Below, one piece after another: positions 21,813 through 33,499 of a stretch of DNA of 64,000 nt (position 1 is the first letter of the stretch; each line of letters starts with the position of its first letter). The position numbers and the translations under genes were made by a program. Source of the DNA: Humulus lupulus (taxonomy: Eukaryota > Streptophyta > Magnoliopsida > Rosales > Cannabaceae); contig NC_084796.1 in assembly GCF_963169125.1 (NCBI RefSeq), positions 85,271,888-85,335,887 on the forward strand, written 5' to 3'. Below the pieces are notes generated by a model, which did no database searches, was not told the origin of the DNA, and worked only from the letters and a program-made list of their open reading frames with translations.

Positions 21813-22515
21813 TGTTGTACCCTAATTTTAGCACGAGTTCACTCACTCAGCTCGGGTACAGCTGGCAGGTAGATACGTGGAAAAATAACCAAGTAGAATA
21901 TCTGGTTATTAACCATGTGAGCAGCTCGAGACTCGAAGTGGTCAAATCTAGTATTAGGCGTCCTAGACTTATTACAAGCTCGGAGTCAGGTAGCTGTCAA
22001 GCTTAAGCTCGTATGAGATATTCAACTCATGAGGACCTAGATATAACGCATACTAAAGGATCCCAAGAGACTTGAGGATTCTTTATATCCTCATTAATGA
22101 CTAGGCTGCATCATATTTATGTCATTTATTACCCGAGATAGCAGGAACGTGTTTATTATGTTATCAAATTATATCCCAATGTAAATGGGAATAATATGTA
22201 TTAATTATATACCATGTGTATAGTTACGCAGTTTGTTGACACGGTTACCTAAACCTGTCCATGGAATTCCCTTATAAATACTAGGAATATTGGACAGGAA
22301 AGGGGACCATTATTCTGTATTACCAAAACTCTGCCAAAATAGAAAGAGAAACAGTAATAATATTTACTCGTTGACTAGGTTGATTTTAACTACTGAACCA
22401 TGTAAAAGTTCTGGGCTTTTGAGTGAGTTCATGTTATTTCATTACGATTTACTATTAAGCACTAATCTACCCATTTTATTTCTTAATATCTCGTTGGTGA
22501 AAAACCGCGTCAACA
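21813..22515 (+). mobile_element. Element B 5' LTR
   Basis: It runs from TGTTGTACCCTAATTTTAG to CCGCGTCAACA, 703 bp, the same length as the right LTR. A TATA box (TATAAATA, 22273-22280) is conserved in both copies. The sequence after the LTR, atttggtgctttcattgagag, is where the PBS lies; I do not assign the tRNA. Confidence 0.87.
22273..22280 (+). promoter_or_regulatory. Probable TATA box of element B 5' LTR
   Basis: TATAAATA within AATTCCCTTATAAATACT. The right LTR has the same box at 38474-38481. Confidence 0.6.
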
Positions 22516-22573
22516 ATTTGGTGCTTTCATTGAGAGTAAATTAGTGCTACACAAGTTCCAATCCATTTTCATC

Positions 22574-24900
22574 ATGGTGGTCACTCACTCAATGCACGAA
22601 AATGTGGCAAAACAGCCTGGTGGGTAGGAAGCCCATCATACCGCTGTTCCCAATAAAATGGGTACGGATGTTCAACAACGTTCGGGAAAACAACCGGTGG
22701 GTCTAGGCGATACTAGGAGTTTGGCGTCGTTACCGCCAAATCCTAATCCAGGCTCTCTAACTGCCATCAAGATGGAAAACATGCCGCTGAGGAGCCATCT
22801 CGCTAGGGCAAACAAGCAGATTGAGGAGGTTTTGGCTCGGTTACCCCTTCTTGCAACCGGCGTTAATGTCGGAAAGATGTGAAGTGGGTCTCATAAGTCC
22901 CACGGGAATAACCAATCTAAACCAAATTGATCTATCAGTACCGCCACTCCAAGTTCTGTGCCTACGAGGAGAGATCATCAGAATGCTCGGCCCAGTGACC
23001 ATCACAGATGTCGTCAGCATGTCAATCGGTCAGTCAGGACTACAACCCCAAGTTTGGTGTCTTCTTCACAGGTCCCCAAGAATGTCCATGACAATCAACG
23101 AAGAGGGGCTGGGACAGACCCACGAAGGCATAATGCTCCAACAAATCCTTTGTGCCACGATCAGATCACCAGACACCAAGACCTAGGGACGATGGAATAG
23201 AACATAGGAGGGCTAATTTTGTCCGTCCCGATGGAACAAGGATAGCCTCACCAATAAAGCTTCCCCCGTCACCCGTAAGACATCCGACACCACCTCGTCC
23301 TCAACGAAATATTCTAGCTTGTGGGGACAGCAGCAGAAATCCTCCCCCATCCGCGAATACTTTCACTCCACGAGCGCGTGTTGAGAATCCAAGCCCTCGA
23401 TCTCAATCGCAAGCTGTAAGCTTCGCAAACAGAAGTTACTTGACCGAAAGTCATCGTAGCGGCAGGTCCAAGAGTGACCTAAGAAATCATTTGAGTTCAG
23501 CGCAATGCCCTCGGTATGACCCACAACCCGACTTGCGCGATCATCTGAACTCGCACAAAATGTATCCAGCTCGGGATGAAGATGTTAGCTATACTCGACA
23601 CAAAGGAGGTTCATCCATAGTACACGACAATGGGAATGCCCCACCGAACCGAGCTCAAGCTTGGAGGGACAATAACCCATCAAACGCGTATGATAGGATG
23701 GGAGTTGTTGAACAACCCCCAATTAACCTAGGAACTAGAGACCAAACCCTCGAGAGACTAGCTCTAATGGAAGAGAAAATGAAAAGACTCTTGTCCAGAA
23801 AAGAAAAGGATGATTGCGACTCAGATGAGGAGCTCGAGCCTTTCGCTCCAAACATCGCGGCGGCAACATATCCCACAGGTTTTAGGATGCCACACATGTC
23901 AAAGTTTGATGGAGATGGAGATGGAGATCCATCTGATCACCTTAGAATGTTTAACACCATGATGATGGTCCACAATGTCAGGCTTGATCTAAGGTGTATC
24001 TTGTTCCCTGCAACTTTGGTCGGGCCTGCCAGGTAGTGGTTTAAACAATACAAGAGGCATTCCATAAGCTCGTGGAAGAAATTTTCTTCCGATTTCAAAA
24101 AAGCATTTTGAGCTTCCCAAGCAGCTCGGGTTGAGGCTGATTCATTGTCCAATGTAAAGCAGCAACCTGGCGAAACATTGAAGGCATATCTGAGCAGATT
24201 TGCCAATGTTGCTGCACGAGCTAGGGATGTTGATGACAGTTCCAAGCTCATGAAAATGAGGAGGGGAATCCGCATCGGGGGCGACTTATGGTAGGAACTC
24301 CAAAGAAGAGTTAAGAGCGTAGATGAATTCTTGGCCTGAGCTCAAGAGTAGATAAACCTGGAGGAGGCGCGAGCTTCTGTCGCAGGAACCAGCCAGACCC
24401 TTGTCCAACCCATTGGAGCGATAATGGATGTTGCAGCTACGGCTCAAATCGTTGCCCAAAATAACCAAGGGGGGAATAACAAAAGGAAGGGGAATGGTGA
24501 GGGAGACCTGAGCAGGACGAAGAAAAACAAGTCCGTGGAGAAATTAAAACCTTTCTACACTACCTATACTGACCTAATGGACACCCAGGAGCACATTTTT
24601 CTGGAAAATTCTAATCTCCTTCCATGGAAGAATCCAGAACCGTTGAGGAACCACAGGGTGAAGAGCGACCCCTAAAAATTATGTCGATTCCATAATGACA
24701 TTGGCCATAACACTAATGACTGCCAGCAGCTGAAGGATGAGATCGAAACTCTCATCAGAGCTGGAGCGTTGGCCCAGTATGCCCGAAATCGGGTAGTCCC
24801 TAATCACCCCGCCGGGCAGAACCCTCAATCAGTCCCTGAAGCTCCAATAGGCCAAACCGGAGCTCATGAAAATCAAGTCGAACCCCTTCCGATAGTAGGG
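22574..24900 (+). pseudogene. gag: Element B gag (TAT type), fragmented
   Basis: Gag sequence is spread over several frames with stops. A possible start is ATG 22574 (MVVTHSMHENVAKQP, soon stopped). A long Arg/Pro/Ser-rich N-terminal region follows (23152-23800). The capsid region reads YPTGFRMPHMSKFDGDGDGDPSDHL, with TAG at 24034-24036 just before WFKQYKRHSISSW. Downstream motifs are GETLKAYLSRFANVA and, near 24680-24760, CRFHNDIGHNTNDCQQLKDEIETLI, typical of TAT gag ends. The protein would form the particle core but cannot be made from this copy. Confidence 0.8.
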
Positions 24901-24932
24901 GAGATATAACCACTATTGTAGGAGGGCCACAT

Positions 24933-25718
24933 TTGGTGGGCACGAGCAGTGGGGCCCAAAAGAGGTACATTAACAAACTGAAGGCTCATAACGGGGTGGA
25001 GTTTGTTCTGGAGCAACGATTATCGAAACAGCAGCGATTGGAAAAGCAACCAATCATTTTCATGGAAGAGGATGCTAGCAACATCCAATTCCCACATAAT
25101 GATCCGCTGGTGGTAACCGTTCAGCTCACCAACCGAAGGGTCCAAAGAACACTAGTGGATAACAGAAGCTCTGTAAATCTACTTTTCAGGTCCACCCTGG
25201 AAAAAATGGGATTATCCGTAACTGATTTGAAAGCGACCTTGATGACTCTGTACGATTTTTTGGGTGAAGGGTCAGCGGCCATCGGGACAATCGGACTAGT
25301 GGTGACATTGGGAGAAGAGTCACAAACTATTTCCAAAGTACTCGAGTTCATGGTAATCGATTGTCCGGCTGCATACAATGGGATTTTGGGCCGACCTAGG
25401 CTGATGGCATTTGAACCCATAACCTCTATCCGCCACATGACAATGAAATTCCCCTCAGCTACAGGGATATGCACAATCAGAGGCGATCGGCTCACTGTCA
25501 GGGAATGCTATAACATTTCTATGAGAGGAAAATCACAACCCGGGCAGCAAGCAATGGTCATAAATGACGGAGGTGAGGAGTCCCAGGAAGTAGAAGTTAC
25601 TCGTGGGACGAAAGAACCTCAGCAGGAAGAGGATAGTGAGGTCGTCCAACATGACAACATTGACCCGTGGATAGGCAAAGACAGATCAATGCTCAAAGTC
25701 ATAGAAGAGCTCGAGTAA
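24933..25718 (+). pseudogene. pro: Element B protease region
   Basis: The open frame contains the TAT protease-like domain: DPLVVTVQLTNRRVQRTLVD, then NRSSVNLLFRSTLEKMG, where relatives have VDNGSS (here Gly is replaced by Arg), and later YNGILGRPRLMAFEPITS, the second conserved block. The C-terminal part is acidic (EVEVTRGTKEPQQEEDSEV) and joins the RT. The frame closes at TAA 25716-25718. Confidence 0.78.
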
Positions 25719-25847
25719 GTAAAGATCGATCCCAAAGAAGATTCAAGGGTCATAAAGATTGGAAAGAATCTTGACGACAAAAGAAAGACAGAGCTGGTCA
25801 TTTTTTTATAGAAAAACCTGGATGTCTTCTCTTGGTCACATGAGGAT

Positions 25848-26594
25848 ATGATGGGAATCAATCCGAATATAATTATGCACACTTTAAATTTGGACAATAA
25901 TGTGCCTGCAAAATCCCAAAAATGGAGACTTTTGGGAACGGTCCGAGCTGAAGCCTTTGAGGAAGAAGCAGCTCGGTTACTAAAATGTTGGTTTATCCGG
26001 GAGGCAAAATACCTGATCTGGGTTGCCAATCCTGTGCTAGTCCCGAAGCCAAATGGGAAATGGAGAACCTATATCGACTTCTCTGACCTAAACAAGGCTT
26101 GTCCCAAAGACTGTTTCCCACTGCCTAGGATCGACCAGTTGGTAGATGCCACAGCAAGTCACGAGCTCATGCCTTTCATGGACGCGTACTCTGGATATAA
26201 CCATATCGCGATGAACCATGCGGATTAGGAGCATACCAGTTTTATGACCGAGCATAACATATATTGTTACAAAGTTATGCCATTCGGATTGAAGAATGAA
26301 GGGGCTACATACCAACGCTTGGTCAACAAAATGTTCGCTAACTAGATCGGGAGAAATATGGAAGTGTATGTAGATGACATGCTTGTCAAATCAAAGACTG
26401 TCAATAACCATGTATCCGATCTGGAAGAATGTTGTGGAATATTGAGGAGATATTACATGAAGCTGAATCCCCAGAAATGCACTTTCGGGGTGGCATCTAG
26501 AAAATTTATGGGGTTCATATTCAACACGAGGGGAATAGAGGCGAATCCTAAAAAAATCAGATTGTTGTTAGAAATGCCTTCGCCCAGGTTGTGA
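25848..26594 (+). pseudogene. pol: Element B reverse transcriptase
   Basis: RT blocks: LLKCWFIREAKYLIWVANPVLV (usually GFI in this place), KWRTYIDFSDLNKACPKDCF, LPRIDQLVDATASHELMPFMDAYSGYNHI, MPFGLKNEGATYQRLVNKMF and the catalytic VYVDDMLVKSK near 26370. Damage includes TAG at 26226-26228 and TAG at 26344-26346. The frame continues with CTFGVASRKFMGFIFNTRGIEANP, then loses phase at about 26592. Confidence 0.83.
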
Positions 26595-26622
26595 AAAAGA
26601 AGTTCAAAGCCTAACTAGAAGG

Positions 26623-27003
26623 GTGGCGGCTTTGAATCGCTTCATTTCGAAATCCACTGACAACTGTCTGCCATTCTACAACTTGCTCAGAGGAAACAAG
26701 AAATTTGAGTGGATCAAGGAGTGTGAACTGGCATTCCACGACCTAAAACTGCATCTGGCCGAGCCCCCAATATTATCTAAACCAATACTTGGAGAGTCTC
26801 TGTTCCTTTATCTGGGCGTGATAGAGAATGCAGTCAGTGTCGTGTTAGTTCGAAAAGAATACCATGCTCATAAAACAGTGTATTATGTAAGCAAGAGGAT
26901 TCTCAAGGCTGAGTCACGATACCCACTGATAGAGAAGCTGGCATTCTGTCACGATAACCTCGCTCTTTCTGGTAGGGTTCACTTTGAGGCAGAAGAAATA
27001 TAA
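26623..27003 (+). pseudogene. pol: Element B RT end and partial RNase H
   Basis: It reads MAALNRFISKSTDNCLPFY, the thumb/connection (GNKKFEWIKECELAFHDLK), then RNase H beginning LFLYLGVIENAVSVVLVRKE and YYVSKRILKAESRYPLIEKLAF. Family similarity ends at about 26945. The rest of RNase H and all of integrase (more than 1 kb in intact relatives) are missing. Confidence 0.8.
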
Positions 27004-27180
27004 AATATCTATTGGAGTGGGGACGTCCCACTCATGCTTCAGAAACAGATATTTTAGCCCCGCCAAAAGTCTGTAGGAATTCGGGGGGGGCTAGAAGGGA
27101 GCCAACTTGACGTAGTTTAGAAAATCAACGAAGTATTGGTCCAATGGAAGGAAAGCACCAGCCTTCAAGTTCTCGTCACT
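27004..27180. other. Element B junction sequence after truncated pol
   Basis: A short non-coding stretch between the RNase H fragment and the antisense ORF, with a G-run at about 27084-27090. Nothing recognisable. Confidence 0.4.
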
Positions 27181-27648
27181 CTAAGCCCCATAATCATCTT
27201 GGAAGGGGGCACAGCTCTGCTCTTCTTCAAAGGCAAGTCGTGCGAGGAGACCGCTAGCTCCTAGCTCGATATTATGACTCAGCAGAATTTTGTTTACTCT
27301 CCCCTGAGTCGTTATATTTGAGACTATATGTTCAGCCTCGAAGAAAGCGTTGGGATTGACGACGACCTCCCTCTCCACCACAGGACCAAAATGTGGGATA
27401 AGAGATTCGGAGGCAACCTGTTTTCCTTTGTGCTTGTGCTGGGTAGATGAGCTCGCGGTGGCCTTCTTTGGAGGCACATAATTCAGATCGCTTGACGACA
27501 AAGCGGCCCAGTTAGTAGGCGACCTAAGATGGTCTATAACTATAGTCGTGGAGATACGGAGGACGAAGAGGACTACTTTCAACATTTGAAAGTTTATACG
27601 AGCTAAAGTTGGTCCTAGCCTCATTGCGTGATGCCACGCGATGTCCAA
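27181..27648 (-). CDS. Element B antisense ORF, C-terminal exon candidate
   Basis: An open frame of 155 codons lies opposite to gag-pol, between pol and the 3' LTR. It is readable in phase a little further upstream (NPKVSRDFKNPKQAALDIAW). It contains LGPTLARINFQ and a Lys/Ser-rich patch (PPKKATASSSTQHKHKGKQV), and ends LARLAFEEEQSCAPFQDDYG. Several TAT-group elements are known to carry an antisense additional ORF in this place, so I read this as its 3' end. Element A (inserted 87 bp upstream) separates it from a candidate first exon at 37549-37589. I cannot name a domain here. Confidence 0.5.
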   Translation of the reverse strand: MDIAWHHAMRLGPTLARINFQMLKVVLFVLRISTTIVIDHLRSPTNWAALSSSDLNYVPPKKATASSSTQHKHKGKQVASESLIPHFGPVVEREVVVNPNAFFEAEHIVSNITTQGRVNKILLSHNIELGASGLLARLAFEEEQSCAPFQDDYGA

Positions 27649-27734
27649 GGCTGCCTGCTTTGGATTCTTAAAATCCCTAGATACTTTGGGATTTGCGTGT
27701 CAGAAGTATCAGACCCACTACATTCCTTTAGAAA

Positions 27735-27739
27735 GCGGT
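27735..27739. repeat. TSD of element A, left copy
   Basis: gcggt, identical to 37212-37216. LTR ends TG...CA/TA lie directly inside. Confidence 0.88.
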
Positions 27740-30012
27740 TGTAACGCCCTACTTCCTTAGAGCCATTACTAAGTGAGTTTAAAACGTGCTAATCACTCGC
27801 TAATCGAGGTTTTAGGTTAAAAGTGTAGCTACAGTATGTTGAAGGTCATTTAAAGGCATGATATAAATAAAAATGTGATCATTCATTGAAAATACTTAAA
27901 GTTAAACACTTGGGATCCCAAAATACTGTTTAGAAAATATTTATAACTCAAAATACATTAAGGGTCGACTAGGCGATAAATTCAAGTCTATACATAACAT
28001 TTTCCCGAAAATACCCCTGGTCGTGGCAGCCAGGTAGGCCGAACATGTACCCGTCGCTCCACACTCTCCATACTCATGCTTGGTCAACCTTTCCTTTGCC
28101 CTTACATGCAACATAGAGCACCCGTGAGCTGAAGCCCAGCAAGAAAACTCAACACAAAACAATTAACATAGGCATATCTATCAGCAGCATATAACAAAAC
28201 AGCCAACAGGCTAAACACACAGCGGCCATGCCGTCCCAGGCGCTTTATCAGTCCCTGGGTTCGCGGTCTTCACCGTGAGGATGACTCCAGCATCCTAGGA
28301 GGGTATCACCCTAACGACTCGCACTCCGCGTGCTCAACGTCATTCCCGGCCACTTGTCTTTCTCGACTTTGCACTCTGTGTGCTTGCACTGCTCCTAGCC
28401 CTTGTTGTACTTGGCTTTGCACTCCACGTGCTTAACGTTGTTCCCGGTCCCTTGCCATACTCGACTTCCTGCCGTTCTCGGCCTTTACCATTCCCGGCCT
28501 TCGCCGTTCATTCTCAAATATGTAATACATAGCATAATATCAACAAATATATAAACATATACTAAACACAAATAATTGGGCTACGCCCTGCAATTCTATC
28601 ATAAAGGGCCATGCCCTGCAATACAAACAATAAGGTCACGCCCTGCTCTACGAGTACAACAGTTTTCTTACCTGTGTCCCAAGCTTCCTAAGCACCGCAA
28701 TCCCAAGCACAGTCCTCTAACCCGAGCCTCGCTGAAAACCTAGTCACAACGCATTAACAATAGCCATCCATCAAGTTCTAATCCAATAAATAACTTTAGG
28801 ATATAATTCTAGCCTCTGGGACCTTGGATTCTACCAATCCGGGTGGTAAAATCCTTCCTGAGCCTTAACATTAGGGTTCCCATGCTAAAAACCATCAAAC
28901 AGCCAATATCTCAAACTTGAGTCGCAACGTGCTCAAGTCAGAGGCAAAAAGCCTCACTGGTTGAGGGACACGGGCCGCGACACTCCCATCCTTTGGTCGC
29001 GGTGCGCCTAGGAAGACAAAGGCTTCTAGCCTCTTCGACACACACAGGCCGCAGCACCTGAAGGACAAGGCCGCGGCTCGAGCCTCCAAACCCATAAAAC
29101 ACCATTTTCCTCTGCATTTTCCTCAAGCCTAAACCTTAATTTCATACTCCAAACACCACCTAAACTCATAATTGAACATGGATTCCTTGTCTACACAACC
29201 TAAGCATCACATCCACCTAAGAACAGCCCTCTAATCCTCACTAACACCAAAATTCAAACCAAGCACAGCTAACCAGACAAAACCTCCTGCAAGCTTGAGT
29301 TCTTAGCATAATCAAGGAAATTCAACAACAAGATTCAATTAAAGAACTTACCTCTACACTTAAATCAGTTCCTGAACTGATTCCCTATGCTTTAAGCTTC
29401 CCAATCCTCCAATTCACCAGCCCAAGTCTTCAAAGTTTCATCAAAATTCAAACACCATGAGAGGGAGAGAGAGCCGTGAGATAGAGAGAGAGTCCTCTTC
29501 TGCTTTGTTCCAGTGACTTCCCAATACTATTTTGAGCTATGTAATACCCTTGCCAAATGACCAAACTGCCCCATAAGCTTATCCTCAATCCTTAAATAAC
29601 CCAAGGGCAATTTAGTCATTTGCCGAATCCCGTTAAGTCCCCGAGTATTCCTATAAATCCCCATTTAATCCCAACATGTCCAAATCATTATTAAATTACT
29701 ACACATTACTCAATAAATCCCGAACACATATTACGTTCCCAAAATACCCCTAGGCTCCTCCCGAGCTGGGTATTTGACCCCGTTGTGACTTTCTAGCTAA
29801 TCTGCTCCCTAGGACTATCTTGGATCGTGCATCACAAATATATCACCTCTCACTCGTGGTATCAATCACAATATACACAAATAGAACACTTATGCCATCA
29901 ACGATCTAAAATTACAAATATGTCCCTAATAACCAAAAGGGGCCCACATGCATATTTAATCCACCTAAACGTGCATTTCTAATCACATAATCATCAAATT
30001 TTGGATGCTACA
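27740..30012 (-). mobile_element. Element A 3' LTR
   Basis: In + orientation it runs TGTAACGCCC...GGATGCTACA, 2273 bp. Compared with the other LTR it lacks about 73 bp close to position 30001, with the short repeat CAAATT at both ends of the missing segment. It includes a GC-rich block near 28965-29085 and a set of degenerate repeats (28310-28510) built on 'gcactccgcgtgctcaacg' and 'cccggcc'. Confidence 0.9.
28310..28660. repeat. Degenerate tandem repeats in element A LTR
   Basis: Units resembling ctttgcactccacgtgctt-aacg-ttcccgg recur three to four times from 28318 to 28500. Then three short units of the kind gg-c-cgccctgcaat follow (28575-28650). The right LTR repeats the arrangement at about 35440-35750. 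Confidence 0.6.
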
Positions 30013-30026
30013 ACTATCCCCTCCTT
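30013..30026 (-). other. Element A polypurine tract
   Basis: On the minus strand it reads AAGGAGGGGATAGT, directly before the 3' LTR (TGTAGCATCC...). Confidence 0.75.
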
Positions 30027-30092
30027 ACAGAAATTTCGTCCTCGAAATTACCTGAATAACTCGGGATACCGATCCCGCATATCTGACTCAAG

Positions 30093-30494
30093 TTACCACG
30101 TCGCCTCTTCTACCTTGCTTTTTCTCCACAACAATTTTACTAAGGCAATGGTCTTGCTCCACAATACTTTATCCTTTTGGTCGAGAATCTGAACCGGTTT
30201 CTCCTCATACAATAAATCCTGATCCAGCTCCAAGTTCTCATAACTCAGCATGTGCGTAGAATCTGATACATATTTTCGGAGCATGGATACATGAAACACA
30301 TTGTGAACCCCTGATAGAGCTGGAGGCATCGCCAATCTGTAAGCTAACCCTCTAACCCATTCCAGAATCTCAAAGGGACCAACAAACCTAGGGCCCAGAT
30401 TGCCCCATACACCAAACCGTTTCACTCCTCTCAAGGGAGAAACTCTGAGAAATACGTGGTCACTGACTTGAAACTCTACGCTCCTACGCCTCAA
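30093..30494 (-). pseudogene. int: Element A integrase C-terminus and chromodomain region
   Basis: Minus-strand frame with RRRSVEFQVSDHVFLRVSPL, GNLGPRFVGPFEIL (GPY/F motif), GVHNVFHVSMLRKYVSDSTH and, at the end, LVKLLWRKSKVEEATW, the chromodomain-like tail of chromovirus integrases, which continues a few codons past the given end in another frame. It would contact target chromatin. Confidence 0.82.
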
Positions 30495-31334
30495 GTCTGA
30501 GTAACTCTTCTGGTGACTCTAGGAGGCGAGCATTCGAGCTCTAATCTTTTCAATCGCCTCATTGGTCCTTTGAACAACCTCAGGACCCAAGTAACTCCTC
30601 TCACCCGTCTCATCCCAATGGATAGGTGATCTACACTTCCTCCCATATAACATTTCATACTAAGCCACTCTGATAGTCGCCTGATAACTATTGTTGTACG
30701 AAAACTCAATCAAAGGGAGATACTTACTCCAAGATCCCCCAAAATCTAGCACACAGGCTCGTAACATATCCTCCAATATCTAAATCATCCTCTCAGACTG
30801 TCCGTCTGTCTGAGGATGAGAAGCGGTACTAAACCACAACTGCGTGCCCATAGTCTTCTACAGGCTCTCCCAAAACTTGGAGGTGAAGGTGGGGTCCCAG
30901 TCAAATACTATCGACCTCGGAGCCCCATGAAGTTGTACAATTTCCTTCACATACAACTCAGCATACTACTCCAAAGTATAAGTCATCCTCACAGGAAAAA
31001 AGTGGGCGGATTCGGTATACCTATCCATAATCACCGACACGAAATCATGTTGTCCCATGGTCTTCGGAAATCCAACCACGAAGTCCATGGTCCTATCCTC
31101 CCATTTCCACTCTGGAATCCCTAGAGGCTGCAATAACCCCGCTGGCCTCTGATGTTCAGCCTTTACCTGCTGATGAGTTAAACACTTGGCCACACAATCC
31201 ACCACATCCCTCTTCATCCCCGGCCACCAATACAGAGTTCTCAAATCTTGGTACATCTTCATCGTACCTGGATGTAAAGAATAGGGAGTGGTATGAGATT
31301 CATCCAAGATCTCTCGTCGAATATCATAATCCAT
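30495..31334 (-). pseudogene. int: Element A integrase zinc domain and core
   Basis: 30966-31334 holds the zinc domain (HTTPYSLHPGTMKMYQD, WWPGMKRDV, CVAKCLTHQQ, where the second CxxC Cys is replaced by His) and the start of the core (WEDRTMDFVVGFPKTMGQ). From 30965 down to 30495 the core continues with several stops: the second catalytic region reads IVFDWDPTF rather than the usual SDRD, and HPQTDGQSERM keeps the Glu. It is clearly non-functional. Confidence 0.8.
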
Positions 31335-31448
31335 CGGAACGCAAATCTAATCCTTGTACTTCAGTAGTCCCATCTCTGAAATAGAGAAGTCCTTAGCCGC
31401 TTCGGCTAAGACGCTCTCTTTGTGCCCTCTCAGCTGGGGATCCTCCCC

Positions 31449-32255
31449 CTACGCCTCCTTGATCCTCTCAAGGAGTGTAGACTGAAGAATGATGTTGGCT
31501 AACCGACCAACCACCAACTCTATACCCACTCTAGTCATCTCCTCAACTAACTTATCGGATATCTGCCTCGAACTGAACAACTGTCTTGGGCCCTTCCGAT
31601 TCAGTGCGTCGGCCACTACATTGGCCTTCCCAAAATGGTATAGAATATCACAATCGTAATCCTTTACCAATTCCAGCCAACGTCTCTAGCGCATATTCAG
31701 ATCTTTAGGAGTAAAAAAGTACTTCAAACTCTTATGATCGGTGTATATTTTGCACTTCTCACCATATAAATAATGCATCCAAACCTTAAGTGCAAATACC
31801 ACCGCTGCCAATTCTAGATCATGTGTGGGATATCTCTACTTATACTCCTTCAGCTATCTCGATGCGTAGGCTATCACCTTTCTGGCTTGCATCAATACAC
31901 ATCCCAAACCCTATCTAGAAGTATCATAATAAACCACAAACTTCTAATTATCTGACGACAGACCCAATACTGGAGCGGTGATCAGTCGCCGCTTCAATTC
32001 CCTGAAATTGTTCTCACACCTGCCTGTCCACACGTACTTAGTCTTCTTTCACGTCAATTTGGTCAATGGTGTGGCTGTTCTAGAGAACCCCTCGACGAAC
32101 CGCCAGTAGTACACTGCCAATCCCAAAAAGCTCCTAACTTGTAGTACATTGCTTTGCCTAGGCCAATCTCTCACTGCCTCAATCTTGCTTAGGTCAACCA
32201 GAATCCCCTCCTTACTAACAATATGACCCAGAAACGTTCCTTGCGGTAGCCAAAA
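31449..32255 (-). pseudogene. pol: Element A RNase H
   Basis: Conserved blocks on the minus strand, with five or so stops: [39 protein letters not shown] (catalytic Asp region, relatives CDAS), [34 protein letters not shown] and, in the open part 31449-31670, [21 protein letters not shown]. Confidence 0.8.
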
Positions 32256-32972
32256 CTAACACTTGTTGAACTTAGCATATAGCCTATGCTCCCTCAACCG
32301 CTGTAATACCAGACATAAATATTGCTCGTGCTCTGTCTCTGACTGGGAGTACACCAGTATGTCATCAATAAACACAATCACAAACTTATCCAAATAGTCC
32401 TTGAAGACCCTATTCATCAAATCCATAAAAGTTGCTGGGGCATTGGTTAATCCAAAGGACATAATAAGGACTTCATAGTGTCCATATCTCGTGCGGAAAG
32501 CGATCTTTGGTATGTCCTCCTCTTTAATCCTTAACTGGTGGTAGCATAACCGAAGGTCAATCTTAGAGAACATTGTCTTTCCCTGTAGCTGGTCAAACAA
32601 GTCATCAATCCTAGGTAATGGGTACTTGTTCTTAATTGTCAGCTTGTTCAACTCCCTGTAGTAAATACACATTCTTAAATATCCATCCTTCTTCTTGACG
32701 AACAACATTGGAGCACCCCATGGCAATAAACTCGGTCTGATGAACCCCAAATCTAGTAGCTCTTGTGACTGAATCTTCAGTTCCTTCAACTCTGCCAGAG
32801 CCATTCTATAAGGTATCCTAGATATTGGCTCCGCTCCTAGCGCCAACTCTATAATGAACTCGATCTCCCGCTGTGGCGGCAACCCTGGCAAGTCTGCGAG
32901 GAACAAATCTAGAAACTCACATACCAGTATGGTCTCACTCATTCCAATCGATACAACTCTAGAGGTATCCAC
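32256..32972 (-). pseudogene. pol: Element A reverse transcriptase
   Basis: This is the longest open stretch of the element. It contains [56 protein letters not shown] (Asp of CIDYRELN replaced by Tyr), [35 protein letters not shown] and an intact catalytic [11 protein letters not shown]. It ends at a stop right after LYAKFNKC. The same blocks occur in C and D with similar spacing. Confidence 0.85.
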
Positions 32973-33002
32973 AATGTTCGCTAGGAATCCTATGCAACCT
33001 TC

Positions 33003-33459
33003 CTACACCAGGTCTCTAGCCTTTAGTGCTGAAATCATAGGTACTCGCGGTCCACTAACTGTTCCCACAAATACTAATGGTACCTCATTTTCTGGTTCAA
33101 AAGTCACCATCCTACGCTTGCAGTCAATTGTCACCCCGTACTTCGATAACCAATCAATCCCTAAGATCATATCGAAGTCATTCATCGCTAACTCAATAAG
33201 ATCAAGAAACAACTCTCTACTGTCTATCTCTACTGGCAATGCTCTAACCCATCTCCTAGACTACCAGTTCTCCAGTCGGCAACAAAGTCTGAAATCCCCT
33301 AGCATACAAATCACTAGGTCTACATAGCTGATCTATCACTCTAGCAGACACAAATGAATGAGTAGCCCCTAAATCAATCAATGCAGTAAAAGAAGAACTA
33401 GCACTAGAAATCTGACCTGTCACGACTGAGGGGCTAGCCTCAGCCTCAGTTTGGGTCAA
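33003..33459 (-). pseudogene. pro: Element A protease
   Basis: Two overlapping minus-strand segments: 33256-33459 has the active-site motif LIDLGATHSFVSARVI (Ser of DSGA replaced by Leu), and 33003-33239 has MPVEIDSRELFLDLIELAMN, DMILGIDWLSKYGVTIDCKR. A frameshift and stop lie between them. Confidence 0.8.
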
Positions 33460-33499
33460 GGTGAATACTCTGGCAGGAGCGAGACTTCGCTCTACTTCG

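Noticed and set aside
22821..23186. Overlapping frames in the N-terminal gag region of element B
   Set aside because: Several frames are open by chance in a Pro/Arg-rich region; only the frame leading to the capsid motif is supported.
28895..29126. Minus-strand frames in the LTRs of element A (also 35917-36225 and 50572-50781)
   Set aside because: They follow the GC-rich LTR block. Similarity between them reflects DNA homology of the LTRs, and the frames are not kept equal in length or ends.
30816..31124. Plus-strand 102-codon frame within element A
   Set aside because: It is the complement of the integrase core of A.
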